Shown here: positions 12,123-22,970 of the stretch, one piece after another
How positions within the stretch are numbered: the stretch's first letter is position 1
Layout of the letters: every line of letters starts with the position of its first letter
DNA from: Blasia pusilla
Lineage: Eukaryota > Marchantiophyta > Marchantiopsida > Blasiales
Direction of reading: 5' to 3'
Length of the DNA stretch: 64,000 nt
NCBI GenBank assembly: GCA_050084515.1
Contig: CM114272.1
Location: forward strand, 14,632,001-14,696,000
The notes under the pieces: generated by a model
Database searches by the model: none
Told to the model about the DNA's origin: nothing
The model's input: only the letters and a program-made list of their open reading frames with translations
Made by a program: the position numbers and the translations under genes

Positions 12123-12560
12123 GTGAATGACGCGCTCAACCGAGTCAAAGAGATCTTATCGCAGGAGCCAGTGTTGCAGCTGCCAGAGTTCGACAAGCCG
12201 TTCGAGGTGCATACGGATCCTAGTGACTTTGCAATTGGAGGAATGTTGGTACAAGAAGGAAGACCTGTAGCCTACGAGAGTAAGAATCTCAACGACACCA
12301 AGAGAAGGTGACCCACTCATGAGAAAGAGTTGTTCATGGTGGTTCATTGCTTGAGGAAGTGGTGTCACTATTTGGGACTTCACAGGACTCGAGTGTTCAT
12401 CGATAACGTATCGCTCAAGTATTTTGAGATGGAGTATCAAGTAACACCGAAAAAACTAAGATGGCATGATACCTTGGCGTTGATGAATGTGGAACTGATC
12501 CACAAGCCAGGGAAGGATAATGTCATTCCGGACGCGTTGAGTCGTAGGGATGAGGACATG
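12123..12560 (+). pseudogene. gypsy-1 RNase H
   Basis: The RNase H fold is visible as FEVHTDPSDFAIGGMLVQ (first catalytic Asp), then after an in-frame stop HEKELFMVVHCLRKW (catalytic Glu) and VFIDNVSLKYF (catalytic Asp), ending with the conserved HKPGKDNVIPDALSRR. It directly follows RT, as in Ty3/gypsy elements. The acidic residues are present and the single TGA at about 12309 is the main lesion. Confidence 0.88.
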
Positions 12561-13795
12561 CCATCAACAAGACAGGTCTCGAGAGCAATGTTCCCTAAGG
12601 ACACAGATCTAGAAAGAAGGATTCGTGAACGATACATGAAAGACACCCAGGCGAGCGAGCACCTAATGAAGTTGAAGCAGGGCGAGAAGGTGACCAACAT
12701 AAGTTTGAGACGTGGTTTACTAAGGTTCAAGCAGAGCAGGATCTATGTGGGCAAAGGCAAACTACAAACCAAGGTGTTAGTGGAATGTCATGACGGACCC
12801 TTGGGAGGACATAAAGGGGAGAAATCCATGATGACTATTATGGCTAAAAGGTTCGTATGGCCCAACATGAAAGAAGATGTTGCTCAATATGTGAAGACCT
12901 GCGTGACCTGTCAGGGGAACATGGTTTCTTATGCAAAGAAACAAGGCTTGTTGCATCCCTTGGCAATTCCAGATGGCCCCTTACATAGTGTGAGTATGGA
13001 CTTCATAATGAGTCTTCTAGAGTCAGAGGGATACAACGCTATACTTGTGATGGTTGATCGGTTCAGTAAGTTGGGGAGATTCGTGCCGACGGTGGATTTA
13101 GCGACGACCTATTTGACTTCTTGACTCTTCTTGGATATTTGGTGGTGCGCGCACAGATTGCCAAGGAGTATTGTTTCAAATCGGGATCCAAAGTTTACCA
13201 ATGCCTTTTGGAAACACTTATTCAGGAGGTTCAAGACCTAGCTGAGTTTTAGCATGGCTTTCCATCCGTAGACAGATGGGCAAAAGGAAAAGGTAAACTC
13301 CCTCGTTAACCAATACTTAAGGAATTACGTGAGCGTGGACCAACGAGATTGGATGAAGTGGTTGAGTATGGTGCAGTTCTGCTACAACTCCACCAAACAT
13401 TATGTAATTGGAGAATCTCCATTTCTCATGGCTTATGGACGTGAGCCAGAAGGGCCTCTTGACCTAGCCCTTTCGAAGCGAGCAAGGAGAAACCTTGAAA
13501 AGGCTCAATGGAAGTACGTAAAGCATGCTAATAAAAGCAGGCGCCAAGTGAGATTCCAAGTTGGAGAACAAGTGTGGTTGAGTGTGAAGAATCTCACTCT
13601 TGTGAAGGAAGTGTCCCCAAAGCTATTTGCCAAGTATGTTGGACCGTATGTGATTAAGGCAACCCCGTTTGAGGATGTGTATACATAGGAGCTGCCAGGA
13701 GAGTTCAAGATACATCCCACTTTCCATGTGTTATTGTTGAAGAAGTATCTTGAGGATAATGAGCGTCCCGAGCGGAGACAGGCGTTGAGACCCAC
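12561..13795 (+). pseudogene. gypsy-1 integrase, broken
   Basis: The zinc-binding HHCC domain is seen (GGHKGEKSMM then CVTCQ). The catalytic core keeps its three acidic positions in separate pieces: SMDFIMSL, SNRDPKFTNAFW and TDGQKEKVNS. The C-terminal part includes the GPY/F-type module before a TAG at 13686, with the last recognisable residues read through near 13690-13790. Stops near 13122, 13239 and 13270 and a frame change break the protein. No chromodomain is convincingly seen. Confidence 0.88.
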
Positions 13796-13890
13796 TTGAG
13801 TTGCGATGTTTTGTGTTGGCACACATTTGGTCAGGCTTGTGAGACCCCTTGGAGTTGCGATGTTTTGTGTTGGCATGCATTTGGTCAGGA
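13787..13890 (+). repeat. 54-bp tandem repeat resembling the family-S LTR tail
   Basis: Two near-identical units (13787-13835 and 13841-13889) begin GAGACCC and end CATTTGGTCAGG. The end of each unit resembles the last 40 bases of the family-S LTR (GATGTTCCGATTGGCACTC...), so this may be a truncated LTR tail at the junction between gypsy-1 and the next element. Confidence 0.6.
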
Positions 13891-13896
13891 AAATCG

Positions 13897-14264
13897 TGTC
13901 ATGACCATACGGATTATGTCGTAGAGTATAGTGTGCTAGTAGAGGCCAGACCTTATGTAGGGCCGTAGTGTATAGGTAGAGATGTGGTTTCATACATAGG
14001 GTTGGGGGTTACTCCGTTGAGGGTGACTTCTCTAGTAGGGCCCGCTCTTAGGTTGGAGGATATAGTATGGAGTGCACTCAAAAAACACTTAGTTCTTTGA
14101 GTTGAGCCTCTTGCATTGGGAGTTAGCCTTGGTAGTGAGTAGAGCTCTTGGCTATGGTGGTTCCTGCAAGCTTCGACCAGGATTCTCCCATCGTTGAGTG
14201 GATTGGGCTCCATTGTATGTGATTCTATATGTGTTTTATGAGATTAGGTCTTTCACGGATTTCA
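13897..14264 (+). repeat. Copy A 5' LTR-like block (X1)
   Basis: This 368-bp block begins TGTCATGACCATACGG and ends GGATTTCA, matching the block at 23079-23451 almost throughout. It has the TG...CA form of an LTR. What follows (CTCAAAG...) differs from what follows the 3' block, so either the LTR is longer and one copy was altered, or only this part is shared. Confidence 0.75.
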
Positions 14265-15741
14265 CTCAAAGAATTGGAGTAGATCGATGGTAGCTTCGAT
14301 CGTGGATAAGTAGGATTTGGTTAGGGCTGATTGTGTACTCAGCCGTGGATGTTCTTCACTTTTGGCATATGTCAGAGGTGGGAATCTGGTGCGTGGTTCA
14401 TTGGAAAAGAAGCACCTTGCTAAGAGCTTTCCAACGCGCTTTAGATTGCCGGATTTTGTCAAGGGAGTTGGAAGTTATCAAGCATTGAAAATTACTATTC
14501 ATGTTCGATGGTTTTCTGATATGGAGAGTTTGGAGTGCGGAAGCTCTGTTAAAGTTCATCCAGATCGGGTGAGAGGTTCCTATTGCTACCTCTATTGTGA
14601 TCTCATGTGAAGCTATCTGCTTGAGTGTGTGGACCGTTGCGGATTTCTGTGTGCCTGTATCTGGGCGGAAGCACTGTCGAATTTGCGACTTAGGAGGTGT
14701 ATGGACAACAAGTTTGTCCGATTTTTAGCTTGGAGTATAGAGCTCGGTGAAAGTTGTTTTTTTGTATAGAGATAACTATGGTGCCCAATTGAATTCTGGT
14801 CAAAACAGATTCAATTTTGGTTGAGGATTTGTGGAGTAATTGCTGATCAAAATTTTGCAGACTAGTTCAAGGTCTATTTTGCTATGGTGGACAGCAGATT
14901 GGAGGGGTTGGTTGGTTGGAGAAACCTATCCCATTGGGTGCGCCCTGGTTGGGCCTCTCTCCATAGCAAAGCATGGCGAACGGGGCATGTCTCGATCATT
15001 TCTCGGCGTTTTGAGGCTTCGAGGCAACTCGTGGTAGTTCGGGGCAAGTGGGCGTGAGAGGGAGAGTAAGGAGCAAGGAGCAAGCAAGAAAGCATGCTTG
15101 CTTGGGCATGAGGCAGTTTTTGCAGGATTTGTGAGTTGAGTGTTGCATAACTGGTCACCCATCTTTGGGCTATTCTGCTTGGAAGACACTTAACTGCTGA
15201 GTTCTTAACTTTGCCAGTGTACACACTGGTGTAGCTCATTTGGTGCTATTTGGAGGTGTGTTAGGCACTTTATGCATCTTGGGTTTTTGGTTGATGGACC
15301 TTTAGCGCATAGTATGGTGTGGCCTCTCCATGCAGCAGATATTTTTAGGTGCTGCGAGTGCGACTAGCACGTCATCGACCAGCGGCGGAGTAGCTATTGC
15401 GTTAGAATTGTGTGGTGGGTTATGTGGAATCAAGGGGCGCCACGTCTGGTGGATTGTGTTACCTTGATTTCCATTTTCGATTGGAGGGTTGTCGTTGGAC
15501 TTCTTGTGTTTGGATCCCCTCCATCATTGCTTCTTGCTTGCGCGCCCATTGTTAGAATTGACGCTGATTTCCAAAGTAGTTTTACTCCTGTGTGCTACCG
15601 GTAGTGAGGCTGGAGTGATGACCAGTAGACCGTGGGAGGCTTCTTGTGGTGATGACAGGTTAGGTTGCCCACACCCACAGCTAGTAGAGTTAGAATAGTA
15701 TAGCGACATCGACGTCACTTGGTTACTTAGTGGTGGTGCGG
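14265..15741 (+). other. Copy A leader region, non-coding
   Basis: About 1.5 kb lies between the 5' LTR-like block and gag. It contains no domain and no clear primer-binding site. Overlapping ORFs on both strands are not supported. It probably holds the rest of the 5' LTR and/or the untranslated leader. Confidence 0.5.
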
Positions 15742-15749
15742 CATCGGCG

Positions 15750-17007
15750 ATGGTCATCACGAAGCTGTCTGGTGGTCTGGTTGGGGACCGTGGTGCGGAA
15801 AGTGGTGGTTTTACACGGAGTGGATTGAGGTATCGGCTACCTTTTCCACTTCCGGCGGTTGATGAAGAGGAGGACGAGGGTGTTCCAAACACCGAGTCTT
15901 CTACGTTGTTATCGAGTGTTGCAGCTCCATTGATTTGGGACATCGACGGGATATATGGGGCCATGAAGGGCCCACGACAATACTCAGGTGCAGTGGGCAC
16001 TATTGAGTTGGAGGACTTCATGCAGGAGTTTGATACGTGGTGTGATATACAGCTGTTGTAGAATGCCACCTTGTTTACACCCTTCTTGGCTTGGAAGGGG
16101 TTGTTTCAACACTTGGAGGGACCACCCATGGACGATTACCATGAGTTTAGGTGGGACCATGTTGATGAGATTGAGGCATGGAGAGAATATTGGTCTTTAG
16201 GCTATGTGTCTATCACCCATGGTGGTATTGGTAATAGTGCTCTTACTGTGTCAGCTAGCCCGACGTTGAGTGGTACGAGTACGAGCCAGAGTGGGGTTAC
16301 TAGTGGAGGTACCAATGGGGGTACTAGTGCCCCACCGTCATTCAGCCCAATTGCATAGTTCTTCAAGAAGTTGAAGAAGAACTATCAGGGAGTGAAGACA
16401 GAGAAGTTGAGGAGTCTTAAGGAATTTGAGCAAAAGACTGGTGAGAGTCTTCGTCAGGAAAACACTCGTATGCGACGCTTGATTTCAGTTACCTAGGGTG
16501 TGATTGAGGCTCAGGCAGTCCAGTTTTGGTATGGGATATTGGATAGAGAGTTGGGCCATAGGGTACGTGATGCTACTCTTATGAGTGATGATACACCCAC
16601 ATTGGCCCATGTGTTTGCTCTATCTGAGAAGATTGAGCTTAACATGGTGGAGGAGAGAGTGGTGACATCCGCATTCAGTAGGGATACAACTACTACTTCT
16701 TGTGTTCATGAGTCCACCTCACAATCTCATAGTAGTGGTGGTAGTAGTAGTAGTGGGAGTTGTGGGGGGTACACATGACCTCAGTTAGGTCCTAGAGGGA
16801 CACTTGCGCAGAGACCATTGCCTTCATTTGCTGCCCCGCAGCAAAGACAGTCATGTTGGACATGTGGAGGTGATCATGTCAAGAGGTTTTGTCCCCAAGA
16901 GGATGGGAGACGGACTTTGGAGGATGGGCCTCTCAGCCCCAACTCATTGTGATCATTGTGGGAGACTAGGTCATCCTCGAGAGCGTTGCTTTGATCTTCA
17001 TCCATAG
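15750..17007 (+). pseudogene. Copy A gag with two zinc knuckles
   Basis: Four consecutive segments (15750-16061, 16071-16358, 16500-16778, 16804-17007) form a broken gag. Segments match copy B: YSGAVGTIELEDFMQEFDTW corresponds to FSGAVGTIDLDIQEFDTW, and QFWYGILDRELGHRVRDA to QYWYGVMDRELRRRVRDA. The C-terminal part has two Cys-His knuckles, CWTCGGDHVKRFC (3-residue second spacing) near 16854 and the canonical CDHCGRLGHPRERC near 16951. A Ser/Gly-rich linker precedes them. In-frame stops and one frame change between 16778 and 16804 inactivate it. The function is nucleocapsid/capsid, binding the element RNA. Confidence 0.85.
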
Positions 17008-18267
17008 TTGAGATCACGAGGCGGCCGTGGTGGAGTAGCTCCGAGAGGCCGAGGTGGTAGACGTGGACCAGCGGTTGGAGAGCCTACGGTGGCTACCCCT
17101 ACCACTACAACAAAGTCAGCTATGGCTGCCACGATTAAGCAGTTGGAGCAGAGGTTGGCTACTATGACTGGTATCCAGCATAGAGCAGGTTCGGGAGCAG
17201 GGGCTTCCACCTCTTATGGAGGGGATGATCTCTCTTGTATGGCGAGTGGAGCACATGTTGAGGCATTAGCTGCAATTACGAGAGGAGCCACTCGAGCGTC
17301 AGAGCCACGTGGTGCTACTGTGGAGTTGGACCTACAGAGGGGTGAGGCTGGGAGGCAGGCTAGGCTTCCCCAATCATTCTTGTTGTCTGAGGTGCTTAGG
17401 GCTCCATCCATGGTTCCTACGCAACCTATTGAGCCTACAGTGGGGCCTGAGGCATCTACATCGCGTGTAGTAGACATGGATGTAGCATCCAGTGCAGTAT
17501 TGTGGATGGCAACATCAGTGTTGGGATCCCCATTGTTTTCAACCACGGAGCTGATGGCTTTAGGAGTTGACTTAGCTATTGTATTTAAGCTAGTAGCCAC
17601 GTTGTGTGCATGTGGGAGTGTTTCTGCTACACGTGCTGAGGTGGATGAGGGTATTGCGGTGGATCGACCCTCCATGTCAGGTGTAGCATTGAGTACTAGT
17701 GCTACTTGGCTGGCAGCAGCGGGGAAGATGGATGCATTACCAACTCGGCCAGCCATTGATCGTGAGAGGCTTACACCTGGTGTATATATGTTGGACAACC
17801 GCAGTGGGATATTCCGATTGGTGAGTCCTACAGGACAGGTGTATAGACCAGATAGAGTCTTGTTAGACTCTAGTACCCAACCTTTGATGTTGGGAAAGGC
17901 GGCATGTATTGGTTTGGGTATTCGGAGGTCAGAGCTTGAGCCTTGCCCATTCCAGATTCAAACATCACTTGGAGGAGCCAATGATAGATCTCAATTCATG
18001 ACACAGGAGAAGTTGTCTGTACAATTGAGACCACATCATGCGACTGATAGCTCCCAGTCGGGAGTACTTGTAGTGGTCACATCAGCCGAGTCGTATGATG
18101 TACTAGTTGGAGGAGCAATATTGTACCTGATGGGTTTTCACATGGACTACTGGATTGAGATAGCGTCTTATAGACCTGGTTGGCAATTCGGGGATGGACG
18201 TATGAGCCAGGTTCCTGTGAGATTTATTTATGGGGCTCGACTAGGAGGGTCTTCCCAACGGTGTTAG
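17008..18267 (+). pseudogene. Copy A linker and aspartic protease
   Basis: A 419-codon open frame starts with an Arg/Gly-rich patch, then a short helix (IKQLEQRLATM) shared with copy B (ELEQRIAAM), then a long Ala/Thr/Val-rich linker. A retropepsin-like segment follows near 17800-18170: VLLDSSTQPLM at the active site and YDVLVGGAILYLMGF as the C-terminal hydrophobic strand. Copy B retains VLLDSGAQPLM, so here the catalytic D-S-G has become D-S-S. The frame is open but overlaps and shifts relative to the following segment (18180-18443), which leads toward the methyltransferase. Its role would be polyprotein processing. Confidence 0.82.
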
Positions 18268-18542
18268 CATCTGTGGCTGGTTTTAGTGGAGTAGTCACTT
18301 GGCCAGGAGACTTTTTGGAGGGTAACCTTTATGCTATGGATTCTCCTGTGCATGAGGAGGTAGAGGAGGTCCCTAGTTTTGCAGCAATGGCATCCTCATC
18401 GTTGGATGTGCCACTTTGGAGTTTAGGCGGTGCACTACGGTAGGAGGTTGATCGCCTAGTGTAGGAGGCTTGGTGTGAGGCTGTTATACCTCATGAGGAA
18501 GAGGAGGCTCCACGGCGGACTCCTACTTCTGGTCCAGTTGGG

Positions 18543-19786
18543 TTATCCCCTTTGGATACTACACCCATTGTATGGCAGTATCCGCCGGAGGGCATTTGTG
18601 TGTTAGATCTCTTTGGTGGGATTAGCACTGGTTTAGCTGCAGTGTTGCGGGCCGGTATTCCTGTGCGGAGATACGTGTATGTGGAGCAAGATGAGACGGA
18701 CCAGAGAGTCTCATCCCGACATATTGGTCAGTTAATGCGGAGATATCCTGAGTTGTTATCGCCATCAGCTATTCGTGGGTACCAGCGTGCTTTGCCGTCA
18801 TACATTGCATTGTTGGGGGCGCACGAGCTTGAGAAGGTTGGTCCTGTGGATTTGGTGATTGCTGGATGGCCATGTCAGGGTCATACACGTGCAAGTCGTG
18901 GTGAGGGATTCCACGACCCAGGTCTCGATTTTTTTGGGAGATGTTACGGGTGTTACGACATCTTGAGATTCATCACGCACGTGCTCGAGCTTACATTCTA
19001 GAGAATGTTCCATTTTTGGGTGATACTCGAACCCGGATGATGGTGAGTGTTCATGAGGTGTGGTCTTGGATTGGACTAGCGGTGTTGTTGGATGCAGCGC
19101 GAGTTGGCTCGCGTGCACATTGTCCACCCTCGTGGTGGAAAAACTTGTTGCTTAGGGAGGTTCTACGTCGAGCAAATGATGCAGTGCAGTGGGATCCTTG
19201 CCTTACAGTGGATAGTATCTTGGATACTGGGCGACTTTCTCAAGTGGTGAGGGTTATTGATCGGTCATCCATGGTAGTGGTGAACCGTGTGGGCCAGCCT
19301 GGGATGGTACTACCCACATTTGTGAGTTTTCCCTCGTCACATGCCTACAGGGAAGGTGGTACCGAGCTTGTATGGGATTCTCATGTGCGACAGTTGGTGG
19401 AGCCTAACGCTGATGAGAGAGAACGTGCGATGGGATTTGCTATTGGTGTGACAACAGTTGCTCCCATTTTAGAGGCTTCACGACGTCATGTGTTGGGTCA
19501 GCCCATGGACCTGAATTGTTTGACCTGGATTTTGAGTCTTGGTATGGCCGAGCAGCGTCGACTTCGGACTATGTCTATGGGTCTTCCACCCCTTGTGATG
19601 AGCTTGATGGCTATCCAGACGGTAGAGACATCGTTTGGGGGCCAAGAGCATAGTATTTTGCATCCTTGGAGTAAATGGGATGTAATGGCTAGGCATGTGG
19701 AGTTGGTTTCTAATGCTGGTGGAGGAGTTATTTTCTCAGATGATGGTGTAGCTAAGGATGTACCATCTTGTGAGGGGTTTGCATAG
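18543..19786 (+). pseudogene. Cytosine-5 DNA methyltransferase domain in copy A
   Basis: The domain shows the C5-methyltransferase motifs in canonical order. Motif I is VLDLFGGISTGLAA (S-adenosylmethionine binding) near 18598. Motif IV is IAGWPCQGHT with the catalytic Pro-Cys near 18866. Motif VI is ILENVPF. The motif-VIII-like segment is RVGSRAHC. The C-terminal motif-X-like segment is LGQPMDLNCLTWILSLG near 19495. It lies between protease and RT in the pol frame, and RT restarts 6 bases after its stop. A frame change between about 18935 and 19000 separates motif IV from motif VI, so it is not translatable as is. The family transfers a methyl group to cytosine C5. Order and spacing suggest a de novo-type enzyme, but I cannot place it in a subfamily. 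Copy B has the same domain at the same site. Confidence 0.9.
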
Positions 19787-19792
19787 CAGCCA

Positions 19793-20777
19793 ATGGCGTC
19801 GTCCTCTCCCTCTAGTGTGCCAGTGGAGGAGACTTGGGAGCCATTATTTGGGCCCAAGCTTAAGGGAGGTGAGAAACGACGCTTGACACAATTCCTACGT
19901 GCTTATAGGAGTTGTTTTGCCTTTAGCATGAAGGAGTTGGGTGCTTTGGTTGGACCTAGTAAACGGATTGATTTGGCTAGTGATATGCCAATCTTTCGTC
20001 GTCCCTACCGATATAGTGATATGGAGAGGGACCTGATTCAGAGTAGGACGTTGGACCTTTTGGAGGCTGGATTAGTGGAGTTGTCGCATGGAGAGTATGC
20101 ATCAGCCACTGTCATGCCTGCTAAAAAGGATGTGCATGGCAACAACACGGATAGGCGGATGTGTGGAGATTACCGTCATATCAATCGGCTGACCAAGGCC
20201 GATAGGTATGCCATGCCTACACTTGAGGAGATCTTTGATGTGGTGGGATAGGCAAAGATTTCAATACTTTGGATCTTCGGTCACGATATCATCAATTGCC
20301 GATTCGAGAGAGTGACAAGGCCAAGACAACATTTTGGGTTGTCAACTCTCATGGCAAGGATTGTTTGTACCAGTGGACATTCTTACCCTTTGGGTTGAAG
20401 AATGCACCTGCCGAGTTTCAGAGAGTGATGGACAGGATCCTAGCAAGGTTGGATTTTTTTCGGTGTTACATTGATGTGGTTTACGTTTGCATCCAAGAAA
20501 GTGTAAGTTCTTCCATGAGGATGTTGAGTACTTGGGTCATGTGATCTATCCAGGTGGTTTGGGAGTTCAGCAAGCAAAGGTGGAGGCTATTGCACTTATT
20601 CCTCGTCCGGTAGATGTAAGTAGAGTTCGGGCATTCATGAGATTGGCGAACTACTATCAGAGGTATGTGAAGGGATTTAGTGCTATGGCAAAGCCTTTGA
20701 ACCAATTGTTGAAATCAGATCAGGAGTGGCATTGGGGAGATGATCAGGAGAGAGCTTTTGTGAAGCTCAAGGCCTAG
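19793..20777 (+). pseudogene. Copy A reverse transcriptase
   Basis: The frame opens with ETWEPLFGPKLKGGEKRRL and enters RT with RRPYRYSDMERDLI, VMPAKKD and MCGDYRHINRLTKADRYAMP. The next segment (20269-20544, another frame) has DLRSRYHQLPI and FLPFGLKNAPAEFQRVMDRI. The catalytic box reads CYIDVVYV instead of YIDD, losing the second aspartate, and a stretch present in copy B just after it is deleted. The thumb/connection (YLGHVIYPGGLGVQQAKVEAI, FMRLANYYQRYVKGFS) follows at 20487-20777. The YIDD loss alone would abolish polymerisation. Confidence 0.9.
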
Positions 20778-21200
20778 TTGGTGGCGGCGCCTATCTTGAG
20801 GAGACCTATCAGAGGACGCCCATTTTAGTTACACACTAATTGGAGTAGGTTGGGACTTGGAGCGGTGTTGACACAACATGATGATGAGCACATGGAGTTT
20901 GTGGTGGCCTATGCAAGTCGTTCGAATAATGCAGCAGAGTCGCGCTATAGTTCATATGAGGGAGAGTGCTTGGCCGTAGTGTGGGTTGTGGCATACTTTA
21001 GGTGTTACTTGTTTGGCACACAGTTTACCCTTGCTACTGATCACCAACCGCTCAAGTGGTTGATGGAGTCAAACAAGCTTACAGGGAAGCTTGCGTGGTG
21101 GGCTCTTATCTTACAGGAGTATGACTTCCAGGTGGTACATAGACGTGGAGTTGCCAAACTTGATGCTTATGGGTTGAGTAGGAACCCATGTACTAGCCAA
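20778..21200 (+). pseudogene. Copy A RNase H
   Basis: The RNase H is recognised by LGAVLTQHDDEHMEF, YASRSNNAAES, EGECLAVVWVVAYFR and LATDHQPLKWL, ending HRRGVAKLDAYGLSR. The first catalytic Asp has become Asn (TNWSRLG near 20836, where copy B has TDWS), and a TAG lies just before it. The Glu and second Asp are kept. It follows RT directly and precedes integrase. Confidence 0.87.
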
Positions 21201-22650
21201 GAGGATGCAACTCGGGCTAGATGGCATGGCGAGGTTGATGAGGAGATTGTGCCAAGTTGGCATGCATCTTCCTTTTTATGTTGGTTAAGGGTGGACTCTA
21301 GTATGGAGGACCACATGACATCTTACTCTAGTCAGAGGATAGATGGCCAGCCTTCAGATTCTAAGGTTGGAGATGGTGGTACGGATCAACGTGATATTCA
21401 TGATGATGCGTTGGTGTTGGATTTCCTACGGACCAGTAGGATACCAGACATAGTGAGTGCCAAGGAGCGAGACCGTGTTCTTCAACGTGCTAAGAGGTAT
21501 CGATTGGAGGGAACACATATTCTCCGTGTGTGGGAGGATGGTAGAGTAGTGCCGCATTTGGCTCAGAGAGAGCGCATTGTGCGACATGCCCATGAGGAAT
21601 TGGGACATTTTGGGGTAAAGCGTACGTATAGCTTACTCCTTGGTTAGTATTGGTGGCGTGGCATGCATACTCAGGTGCAGCAGTTGGTGTCATGTTGTAT
21701 GGCTTGTGACCGAGTGAGGGCATCATTCAATGCCCCCTACACCACAGTTACACCCCTTGCCTATTATGGGGTTGGGTTACCGTTGGAGTATGGACTTTGC
21801 GAGACCGTTACCGTTGACTGTACGACATCATCGATATGTGTTGGTGATGGTGGAGCACTTCTCCAAGTGGATTGAGTTGGTGGCATTACCTGACAAGGCA
21901 AGTGAGGGAACGGCGTATGCGTTTCTTGATAGAGTGTTTGGTTATTTTGGTGCACCAGGGTGAGTTTTAGGTCTTGTGTGACAAGGCGTTGATTGATCAT
22001 CCGACCAAGTCTCAAGATCATCCAGAGGCGAATGGTTTGGCTGAGCGTGTGGTTCAGATGGTGAAGAGGGCATTGCGCAAGTATGGCCTACAGAAGGGGC
22101 ATCTTGGAGACTGGGATATTGAGTTGCCATGTTTAGCCATGGGGTATAGGTTCAGTCGTCAAGCATCCTTGGCTTCCTTCTCACCTTATTTTCTGTTATA
22201 CGGCCGAGATCTAGACTTGCCAGCAGCAATTCGTCAGAAGTCTAATAAGGTGGTGAACCTTGACGACCCAGAGATATGGATGAGAGCGTGTTCTCAACGG
22301 GCTGAGCTCTTTCGGAGAGTTATGCCAGCTGCCTTTGAGAATTTTGCCATTGCTCAACACAGGGATACGTTGCGGTATGCAACCATTCAGGATGGAAGTT
22401 ATCGACCATCGATTCGTAGCTTCCATGTGGGGGACTATGTCTATTTGCAGCAGATTGCACCGACAATGTTGGATGTGACGGCAGATCGCATTATTTTACG
22501 AGTATGTTAGATGTTAGCTTATGGAGTTCTCATGTTGGAGGGTCGTGATGGAGTTGTTTGGAAGGACCATGTGCATAATTGTGCGCCATGTCATCTTCCA
22601 AATGTGGATGGTACTATTGACCCAAGCTTAGCCATGATACGTGTTAGCTT
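21201..22650 (+). pseudogene. Copy A integrase
   Basis: A variable spacer leads to the HHCC zinc domain (HAHEELGHFGVKRTY, then CCMACDRV). The catalytic core follows: WSMDFARPLP with the first Asp, then HHRYVLVMVEHFSKW, a degraded second-Asp region near 21960, and DHPEANGLAERVVQMVKRAL with the Glu. The core is spread over three frames with several stops. The C-terminal region (SRQASLASFSPYFLLYGRDL, HVGDYVYLQQI) is open from 21974 and continues, after one stop at 22508, to the PHD finger. It would insert the cDNA into host chromatin. Confidence 0.87.
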
Positions 22651-22654
22651 GAGG

Positions 22655-22795
22655 TGTATGTTGTGTGGGTGTGCTGATAACGCAGCCTGTATGTTGGTCT
22701 GTGATCGGTGTTTGAGGGGTTGGTACATGATGTGTTTGACTCCACGTATGGATGTTGTTTCTACTGGAAGGTGGGTTTGTCCTCGATGTACTTAG
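22655..22795 (+). pseudogene. PHD finger at the integrase C terminus, copy A
   Basis: The last 46 codons before the TAG contain CMLC, LVCDRC, a Tyr where the zinc-binding His belongs (GWYMMC), and the final CPRC after the conserved GRW. This is the Cys4-His-Cys3 pattern of a PHD finger with one ligand lost. It is in the same reading frame as the integrase tail (22511-22795). Copy B and the 3 kb remnant have GWHMSC and GWHMAC at the same site. PHD fingers of this class commonly read histone H3 tails. Here that is inferred, with integration targeting the obvious hypothesis. Confidence 0.87.
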
Positions 22796-22958
22796 GAGGG
22801 GTAGATGACTTGATCTTTGCATGATATGGATTACATATGTGCGACTAACGATGGGGTAACCTAGCACCCGACCTTCTGATTCATGCACCCACGAAGGTGT
22901 ATAGCATGTAGTAGATGTATAGGGCTACTTGGGAGTTAGAGGGATCTAACCGCCAGTT

Positions 22959-22969
22959 AGGGGGGTGAG
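22959..22969 (+). promoter_or_regulatory. Polypurine tract of copy A
   Basis: AGGGGGGTGAG is preceded by CCAGTT. Copy B has the same motif (CCAGCTAGGGGGG on its own strand) at the equivalent place, downstream of the PHD stop. This is the expected site for plus-strand priming next to the 3' LTR. Confidence 0.75.
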
Positions 22970-22970
22970 T

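Larger units (their letters stand above)
8359..13795 (+). mobile_element. Ty3/gypsy retrotransposon internal region (gypsy-1), degenerate
   Basis: The region carries gag, a CCHC-like knuckle, aspartic protease, reverse transcriptase, RNase H and integrase in the Ty3/gypsy order (integrase last). The integrase ends in a GPY/F-type module (about KYVGPYVIKATPF) followed by IHPTFHVLLLKK, the wording typical of chromovirus-like elements. A clear chromodomain is not seen before the sequence changes character near 13790. Numerous stops and frameshifts break the frame, so the copy is non-autonomous. It is immediately followed by the DNMT-bearing element. Confidence 0.9.

Noticed and set aside
15524-16069. 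181-codon minus-strand ORF
   Set aside because: It is antisense to copy A gag and its leader. Ser/Pro-rich composition reflects the complementary strand.
17214-17798. 194-codon minus-strand ORF
   Set aside because: It is antisense to the copy A linker and has no domain of its own. The plus frame is supported by copy B.
18552-19786. Independent host DNA methyltransferase gene, or a bacterial restriction-modification gene
   Set aside because: It lies in the pol frame between protease and RT in two separate elements, lacks its own promoter or introns, and is broken in the same way as its neighbours.
22655-22795. Host PHD gene next to the retroelement
   Set aside because: In copy B the PHD is fused in frame to the integrase tail, and the finger recurs in the same place in copy A.
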